From NCBI RefSeq assembly GCF_900582625.1, contig NZ_UTIQ01000327.1, positions 1 through 64,000 of the forward strand: a stretch of 64,000 nt of DNA, read 5' to 3'. The notes below the pieces were generated by a model, which saw nothing but the letters and a program-made list of their open reading frames with translations, was not told where the DNA came from and did no database searches. Position 1 is the first letter of the stretch. Every line of letters starts with the position of its first letter. Below, piece by piece: positions 58,791-64,000 of this stretch. Made by a program: the position numbers and the translations under genes. Origin of the DNA: Pseudomonas viridiflava. Its GTDB lineage: Bacteria; Pseudomonadota; Gammaproteobacteria; Pseudomonadales; Pseudomonadaceae.

Positions 58791-61700
58791 ATGGGCGACA
58801 TCATCACCAGCAAAAGCGTACGCAGCGTGTGCCCTTATTGCGGCGTGGGCTGCGGCATTGTCATGCAGGTGGAAAACAACCTGATCGTCAAAGTGTCCGG
58901 CGACAAACATCACCCCACCAACGCCGGCCGGCTGTGCACCAAGGGCAGCACCTGCGGCCAGGCCGTTGCCAACAGCGGGCGCATGGAGCACGCGTTTATG
59001 CGCCAGGAGCGCAACCGCGACCCGGTGCGTGTGGGCATTGAACAGGCCATCGAGGCCACGGCCAGCCGCCTGCGCAGCATCATCGACACCCACGGGCCAG
59101 ACGCCGTGGCCTTGTATGTGTCCGGGCAAATGTCGCTGGAGGCCCAGTACCTGGCAAACAAACTGGCCAAGGGTTTTATGCGCAGCCGGCATATCGAATC
59201 CAACTCGCGGCTGTGCATGGCCAGCGCCGGCAGCGGCTACAAACTGTCGCTCGGCGCCGACGGTCCGCCCGGCTCGTACGACGATTTCGAGCACAGCGAT
59301 GTGTTTGTGGTGATTGGCTCGAACATGGCCGACTGTCACCCGATTCTGTTCCTGCGCCTGCTCGACCGCTTGAAGGCCGGCGCCAAACTGGTGGTCATCG
59401 ACCCGCGCCGCAGCGCCACGGCCGACAAGGCCGATCTGTTTTTGCAAATTCGCCCGGGCACCGACCTGGCCCTGCTCAATGGCCTGCTGCACCTGCTGGT
59501 CGCCAACGGCCACAGCGACAAAGCCTTTATCGAATCCTTCACCGAAGGCTGGGAGGTGATGGAAGATTTTCTCGCCCTCTACACGCCCGCCTACGTCGCC
59601 GAAATCACCGGCCTCGCCGAAGCCGATATCCGCCAGACCGCGCAATGGATCGGTGAAGCCGCCAACTGGATGAGCTGCTGGACCATGGGCCTGAACCAGA
59701 GCATCCACGGCACCTGGCACACCAACGCGCTGTGCAACCTGCACCTGGCCACCGGCGCCATTTGCCGGCCGGGCAGCGGACCGTTTTCCCTCACCGGCCA
59801 GCCCAACGCCATGGGCGGCCGCGAGATGGGCTATATGGGCCCCGGTTTGCCCGGCCAACGCTCGGCATTAATCGCTGAAGACCGCCAGTTCATCGAACAG
59901 CTGTGGGCACTGGCGCCCGGCGCCATTCGCGCTGAAGCCGGCGACGGCACGGTGGCGATGTTCGAGCAGATGAAAGCTGGGGCGATCAAGGCCTGCTGGA
60001 TCATCTGCACCAACCCGGTGGCCAGCGCGCCCAATCGGCAAACCGTTATCGAGGCGCTGCAAGCGGCCGAGCTGGTGATCACCCAGGACGCCTACCTCGA
60101 CACCGAAACCAACCGCTACGCCGACATTCTGCTGCCCGGCGCGCTGTGGGCCGAAGCCGAGGGCGTGATGATCAACTCCGAGCGCAACCTCACCCTGATG
60201 CAAGCGGCCGTGCAGCCACCGGGCGACACCCTGCCCGACTGGCAACTGATCGCCCGCGTGGCGTGCGCCATGGGCTACGCCGAGGCCTTCAGCTACACCA
60301 GCGCCGAGCAGGTATTCGAAGAAATCAAACAGGCTGCCAACCCCGGCACCGGCTATGACATTCGCGGCGCCAGCTACGCCCGCTTGCAGCAGGCGCCGGT
60401 GCAATGGCCGTGCGCGAGCGAGGCGGCAAGCGAGCGCAACCCCATTCGCTATCGCAGCGAAACCACCCTGCGGTTCCCCACCGCCAGCGGCAAAGCGCAG
60501 TTCTTCGCCCGCCCCTACCTGCCGCCTGCCGAACTGCCCGACGACGACTACCCGCTGGTGCTCAACACCGGCCGCGTGCAGCACCAATGGCACACGCTGA
60601 CCAAGACCGGCAAGGTGCCAAGCCTGAACAAACTCAACCCCGGCCCGTTTGTGGAAATTCACCCCAGCGACGCTGCGCGGTTGGGCATTCGCGCCGGCAG
60701 CAAGGTGGAAATTCGCTCACGGCGTGGCCGCGCGGTGTTGCCAGCAGTGGTCAGCGACCGCGTGCAATTGGGCAACTGCTTTGCGCCATTCCACTGGAAC
60801 GATGTGTTTGGCGAGCAGTTGGCCATCAACGCCGTAACCAGCGACGCCATCGACCCTATTTCCCAGCAGCCGGCGTTCAAGTTCTGCGCGGTCGCCTTGC
60901 ACCCCGTCAGCCCACCAGACGAAGCGCTGCCCTCGCCCTCCGCCAAGGAATTTGCTCCGATGACCCTCGACGCATTCGCCCGCCAGCTCAACCTCGACGG
61001 CCCGGCCCCACTGGCACTGGCCAGCGAAGAGCAGCTGTATATGCAAGGCTTTCTGCTCGGCCTGCGCAACGTGGAAGCACGCCAGGCCGGCGTGCCGACG
61101 CTGCCCGCCAGCGCCCCCTTTGCGCCGAACAACCGGCTGTTGGTGAATGGCCTGCTGGCCGGTTTGTTCTCCCGCGCCGCTGAAGCGCCCAGCGCCGAAA
61201 CTGACAGCGGCGAGGCGCCGTGGCTGGTGCTCTGGGCTTCGCAAACCGGCAACAGCGAGACCCTCGCCGCCACCTGCGCCGAACGCCTGGGCAGCGCCGG
61301 TCAGCGGGCGAAATTGCAAGCCATGGACGAGGCCAAGTTGGACGACCTGCGCAACGCCGCCGGCGTGTTACTGGTGACCAGCACCTTTGGCGACGGCGAC
61401 CCGCCCGACAACGCCAGCGACTTCTGGCACAGCCTGCAAAGTGCCGAGGCCGACGCGCTGGTCAACAGCCGCTTCAGCGTGTTGGCCTTGGGCGATTCGA
61501 GCTACCAGCAATTCTGCGGCTTCGGCCGCAAGCTCGACGAACGCCTGGCCGCCCTCGGCGCCGAGCGCTTGCAGCCGCGCCTGGAATGCGAGCCCGACTT
61601 CCACGCCCCCGCCGAGCAATGGCTGACGCAGCTGTGCAGCCGTTTCGCCAGCAACAGCGCCGCGCCCACCGTACTGCGCCCGACACCGAGCGAAAGCAGC

Positions 61701-62819
61701 ACCTTCAACCGCGCCAACCCGTTGCGGACCCGCCTGGTACATAACCAAGTGCTCAACGGCGCCGGCTCAGTCAAAGAAACCCGCCATCTGGCCTTCGACC
61801 TCAGCGGCCACGACTTCCCCTACCAGGCCGGCGACGCCCTAGGCGTGTGGCCCAGCAACGACGCGGCGCTGGTCGAGGAATTGCTCGCCACGCTCAGGCT
61901 CGACGGCGACAGCCCGGTCGAACTCGACAATCAGGCGCCCATGCCGCTGCGTGAAGCCCTGACCGAGCACCTGGAAATCGCCCGCATCAGCCCCGACCTG
62001 CTGCGCCGCGTGGCCGGGCACAACGGCAGTCCGTTCCTCGACGAACTGCTGCACGAAGGCAATCAGGCGGCGCTGCAAGACTGGCTGTGGGGCCGCCAGG
62101 TGCCGACGCTGCTGCGCGAATACCCCATCGCCCTCGACGCTCAGCAACTAGCGCGCCTGCTCAAACCCTTGCAACCACGGCTGTACTCCATCAGCTCCAG
62201 CCCAACGGTGACGCCAAACGAAGTGCACCTGACCGTCGCCGTGGTGCGTTACCAGCATCAAGGCCAGGCCCGTGGTGGCGTGTGCTCGACCTTTCTCGCC
62301 GACCGCGCCGCCAACACCGGCGTGCGCATCTTCCTGCAACGCTCCACCCACTTCCGCCCGCCGCAAGACCCGGCCACGCCGCTGATCATGATCGGCCCAG
62401 GCACCGGCATCGCCCCGTTCCGCGCCTTTTTGCAAGAGCGCCAGGCACAAGGCGGCAACGGAAAAAACTGGCTGTTCTTCGGCGAACAGCGCGCCGTCAG
62501 CGACTTCTACTACCACGACGAACTGCGCGCCTGGCAACGCAGCGGCTTGCTCACGCGCCTGGACACCGCGTTCTCGCGCGACCAGGCCGAGAAGATTTAT
62601 GTGCAACAACGCATGCTCGAAGAAGGCGCCGCCATCTGGCAATGGCTGCAACAAGGCGCCTACGTGTGCGTGTGCGGCGACGCCGGGCGCATGGCCAAAG
62701 ACGTGGACGCCGCGCTGAAAAAGATCGTGCAGGTGCACGGCAAAATGACCGCTGGGGCGGCTACGTTGTATGTGAGTGGGATGAGTAAGGACCGGCGGTA
62801 TTTGCGGGATGTGTACTAG
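58791..62819 (+). CDS. nasA: Assimilatory nitrate reductase fused to sulfite-reductase-type flavoprotein
   Basis: The 1342-residue protein reduces nitrate to nitrite for assimilation. The N-terminal half is a Mo-bis-MGD oxidoreductase. Its [4Fe-4S] cysteines are 14, 17, 21 and 49 (VCPYCGVGCGIVMQ and GRLCTKGSTCGQ), and a molybdopterin-binding segment lies near 580-700 (VLNTGRVQHQWHTLTKTG). From about residue 805 it continues as a CysJ-like diflavin reductase: a flavodoxin domain (LVLWASQTGNSETLAATCAE), FAD binding (QPRLYSISSSPTVTPNEVHL) and NAD(P)H binding (MIGPGTGIAPFRAFLQERQA). The fusion supplies its own electron path. The ATG at 58791 follows the terminator; the frame is open 130 codons upstream, but that is leader and repeat. 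Confidence 0.93.
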   Translation: MGDIITSKSVRSVCPYCGVGCGIVMQVENNLIVKVSGDKHHPTNAGRLCTKGSTCGQAVANSGRMEHAFMRQERNRDPVRVGIEQAIEATASRLRSIIDTHGPDAVALYVSGQMSLEAQYLANKLAKGFMRSRHIESNSRLCMASAGSGYKLSLGADGPPGSYDDFEHSDVFVVIGSNMADCHPILFLRLLDRLKAGAKLVVIDPRRSATADKADLFLQIRPGTDLALLNGLLHLLVANGHSDKAFIESFTEGWEVMEDFLALYTPAYVAEITGLAEADIRQTAQWIGEAANWMSCWTMGLNQSIHGTWHTNALCNLHLATGAICRPGSGPFSLTGQPNAMGGREMGYMGPGLPGQRSALIAEDRQFIEQLWALAPGAIRAEAGDGTVAMFEQMKAGAIKACWIICTNPVASAPNRQTVIEALQAAELVITQDAYLDTETNRYADILLPGALWAEAEGVMINSERNLTLMQAAVQPPGDTLPDWQLIARVACAMGYAEAFSYTSAEQVFEEIKQAANPGTGYDIRGASYARLQQAPVQWPCASEAASERNPIRYRSETTLRFPTASGKAQFFARPYLPPAELPDDDYPLVLNTGRVQHQWHTLTKTGKVPSLNKLNPGPFVEIHPSDAARLGIRAGSKVEIRSRRGRAVLPAVVSDRVQLGNCFAPFHWNDVFGEQLAINAVTSDAIDPISQQPAFKFCAVALHPVSPPDEALPSPSAKEFAPMTLDAFARQLNLDGPAPLALASEEQLYMQGFLLGLRNVEARQAGVPTLPASAPFAPNNRLLVNGLLAGLFSRAAEAPSAETDSGEAPWLVLWASQTGNSETLAATCAERLGSAGQRAKLQAMDEAKLDDLRNAAGVLLVTSTFGDGDPPDNASDFWHSLQSAEADALVNSRFSVLALGDSSYQQFCGFGRKLDERLAALGAERLQPRLECEPDFHAPAEQWLTQLCSRFASNSAAPTVLRPTPSESSTFNRANPLRTRLVHNQVLNGAGSVKETRHLAFDLSGHDFPYQAGDALGVWPSNDAALVEELLATLRLDGDSPVELDNQAPMPLREALTEHLEIARISPDLLRRVAGHNGSPFLDELLHEGNQAALQDWLWGRQVPTLLREYPIALDAQQLARLLKPLQPRLYSISSSPTVTPNEVHLTVAVVRYQHQGQARGGVCSTFLADRAANTGVRIFLQRSTHFRPPQDPATPLIMIGPGTGIAPFRAFLQERQAQGGNGKNWLFFGEQRAVSDFYYHDELRAWQRSGLLTRLDTAFSRDQAEKIYVQQRMLEEGAAIWQWLQQGAYVCVCGDAGRMAKDVDAALKKIVQVHGKMTAGAATLYVSGMSKDRRYLRDVY

Positions 62820-62857
62820 CGGCGCGCATTGCCTGTTGGATGTTTGTCAGGGCATCA

Positions 62858-62955
62858 ATTCTGGATCCCGGATCGCCGGACCGCCGCCTGCGCGGGGATG
62901 ACGGTGATCGTTGCAAAATCCTCCGTCATTCCCGCGCAGGCGGGAATCCAGAATT
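62858..62955. repeat. Inverted repeat, CTGGATCCC / GGGAATCCAG family (copy 4)
   Basis: TTCTGGATCCCGGATCGCCGG then GCGCGGGGATGACGG on the left; CCGTCATTCCCGCGCAGGCG then GGAATCCAGAA on the right. It lies between the nitrate reductase stop and the next sigma-54 promoter. Confidence 0.8.
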
Positions 62956-62974
62956 TCAAGCCAAACCTATGTCC

Positions 62975-62990
62975 CGGCACAACGTTTGCT
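62975..62990 (+). promoter_or_regulatory. Sigma-54 promoter of the NasS/NrtA-like gene
   Basis: CGGCACAACGTTTGCT matches TGGCAC-N5-TTGC except for the first base, with exact spacing. Transcription would begin near 63002. Confidence 0.78.
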
Positions 62991-62997
62991 GTCTTTT

Positions 62998-63088
62998 GTG
63001 CAAAGGCCACCATCAGGCCAACCCCAGTCATGACAACGGCGTCGTGCGCAACTGGCCCTCCAGGCCGGACGCTACGGCGCTTTTTTTT
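62998..63088 (+). promoter_or_regulatory. ANTAR element and attenuator terminator before the NasS/NrtA-like gene
   Basis: P2 is clear: CATGAC-AACGGC-GTCGTG (63029-63046), six pairs, loop with A1 and G4. A weaker P1 is GTG-CAAAGGC-CAC (62998-63010). The 3' arm of P2 lies within GCGTCGTG (63039-63046), which can instead pair with TACGGCGC (63073-63080), directly followed by T8. The antiterminator and terminator are therefore alternative folds. Confidence 0.78.
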
Positions 63089-63107
63089 GCAATACGGGAA
63101 CAGCGCC

Positions 63108-64000
63108 ATGAGCGATTCAAGCAATCCCCTCGATGCCCTTCACGCCCTCGCCTGGGTGGCCGGCAGCGATGCGCCGGAAAAGAATGTGCTGAACCTGGGC
63201 TTTATGCCGCTCAGCGATTGCGCGTCGGTGGTGGTCGCCGCCACGCAGGGCTTTGCGCAGCCCTACGGCCTGACGCTCAACCTCAAACGCCAAAGCTCGT
63301 GGGCCGGCCTCAGCGACAAGCTGCTGTGCGGCGAACTCGACGCGGCGCACAGCCTGTACGGCATGGTCTACGCCCTGCAATTGGGCATCAGCGGTGCGCC
63401 GGCTACCGACATGGCCGTGCTCATGGGCCTGAACCAGAACGGCCAGAGCATCAACCTGTCGCAGCCGTTGAAAGACGCCGGCGTGACCACTGCCAGTGCA
63501 CTGAATGTGCGCGCGCACCAAAGCGGCTCAAAACTGACCTTCGCGCAAACCTTCCCCACCGGTACCCACGCCATGTGGTTGTACTACTGGCTGGCGAGCC
63601 AGGGCATTCATCCGCTGCAGGATGTGAACAGCGTGGTGGTACCACCGCCGCAAATGCTCGCGCACCTGCAAGCCGGGCGTATCGACGGATTCTGCGTTGG
63701 CGAACCCTGGGGCGCTCACGCCATCGCCCATGAGCAAGGCTTTACCGTGACCACCAGCCAGGCGATCTGGCCGGACCACCCGGAAAAAGTGCTGGCCAGC
63801 ACCCGCGCGTTTGTCGAGCAATACCCCAACACGGCGCGCGCGTTGGTAATGGCCGTGCTGGAGGCCAGCCGCTTTATTGAAGAAAGCCCGGAGAACCGCC
63901 GCAGCACGGCGCAATTGCTCAGCGCCAGCGAGTTTCTAGATGCGCCGGTCAGCAGCATCGAACCGCGCTTGCTCGGCCGTTACAGCGACGGCCTGGGCGC
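63108..64000 (+). CDS. nasS: NasS/NrtA-like nitrate-binding protein, 5' part
   Basis: The frame runs off the right edge after 297 codons. The product has the NrtA/CmpA fold (LNLGFMPLSDCASVVVAATQ, GELDAAHSLYGMVYALQLGI, TGTHAMWLYYWLASQGIHP, VPPPQMLAHLQAGRIDGFCV, GEPWGAHAI). It begins MSDSSNPLDALHALAWVAG, with no signal peptide or Tat motif. A cytoplasmic NrtA-like protein beside nitrate assimilation genes is the hallmark of NasS, the nitrate sensor that holds the ANTAR protein NasT inactive; nasT would be expected just past the edge. The alternative is a nitrate importer binding protein with a misjudged start. An ANTAR leader precedes it, suggesting autoregulation. Confidence 0.8.
   Translation, partial: MSDSSNPLDALHALAWVAGSDAPEKNVLNLGFMPLSDCASVVVAATQGFAQPYGLTLNLKRQSSWAGLSDKLLCGELDAAHSLYGMVYALQLGISGAPATDMAVLMGLNQNGQSINLSQPLKDAGVTTASALNVRAHQSGSKLTFAQTFPTGTHAMWLYYWLASQGIHPLQDVNSVVVPPPQMLAHLQAGRIDGFCVGEPWGAHAIAHEQGFTVTTSQAIWPDHPEKVLASTRAFVEQYPNTARALVMAVLEASRFIEESPENRRSTAQLLSASEFLDAPVSSIEPRLLGRYSDGLG

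Noticed and set aside
13873..62955. The recurring inverted repeats were considered as CRISPR repeats.
   Set aside because: They are single dispersed palindromic elements without regular spacing, spacers or cas genes.

Overview
The window looks like chromosomal DNA from a Pseudomonas of the P. fluorescens lineage. It is GC-rich and densely coded. It carries a Pseudomonas gene set (nfuA, cti, metH, cyaB, aceK, pxpABC, nirBD, a nitrate reductase/flavoprotein fusion), and REP-like inverted repeats of the type common in fluorescent pseudomonads sit between genes. The neighbourhood cyaB / glycosyltransferase / metallophosphoesterase has the same content as PA3217-PA3219 of P. aeruginosa, and metH, cti and nfuA also lie close together there. 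No rRNA, tRNA, CRISPR array, prophage or insertion sequence was recognised.

Layout. 1-192: first codons of a large exoprotein gene with an ESPR-type signal region, running off the left edge. 382-10036: nfuA, an acyltransferase, cti (membrane lipid cis/trans isomerase), metH and a leucine-rich-repeat protein kinase. 10060-13859: an AraC regulator, a DUF962/Mpo1-like plus HD/PhnZ-like gene pair, and the adenylate cyclase cyaB. 13954-15965: a plcP-agt lipid-remodelling operon behind a four-half-site PHO box array. 16022-24354: a second AraC regulator, a CsaA-like protein, an EamA transporter, a selenoprotein-W-like protein, a FimV-like protein, a SlyA-type regulator with its operator, DUF2804, a 42-residue small ORF and an AlkC-like glycosylase. 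24351-32210: the pxpABC 5-oxoprolinase operon, a polyamine-binding protein with an acetylpolyamine deacetylase, an AraC regulator and aceK. 32385-36576: a Fur-box / ECF sigma / FecR / haem-type TonB receptor (Hxu-like). 36573-42130: a LysR regulator, amidohydrolase, TorF-type outer-membrane protein, PstS-OmpA fusion and a small hypothetical. 42346-51440: a second Fur-box / sigma / FecR / TonB receptor next to a DUF3604 protein and a NitT/TauT-type ABC importer, controlled by a divergent GntR/UTRA regulator. 51580-54981: that regulator, a betaine-type binding protein and permease without an ATPase, and an amino-acid-type binding protein with an odd start. 55282-64000: nitrate and nitrite assimilation.

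The most coherent regulatory system is at the right end. nirBD, the assimilatory nitrate reductase gene and a NasS/NrtA-like gene form three transcription units. Each begins with a sigma-54-type -24/-12 promoter. Each promoter is followed by an RNA leader containing hairpins with hexaloops that have A at position 1 and G at position 4 (the ANTAR target motif), and then by an intrinsic terminator just before the start codon. In all three the second hairpin and the terminator share bases, so they are mutually exclusive. This is the architecture expected for NasT antitermination on top of NtrC/RpoN control. The second strong regulatory call is the PHO box array in front of plcP-agt. The least understood cluster is the DUF3604 / ABC importer / GntR unit beside an iron-type sigma/receptor cassette.
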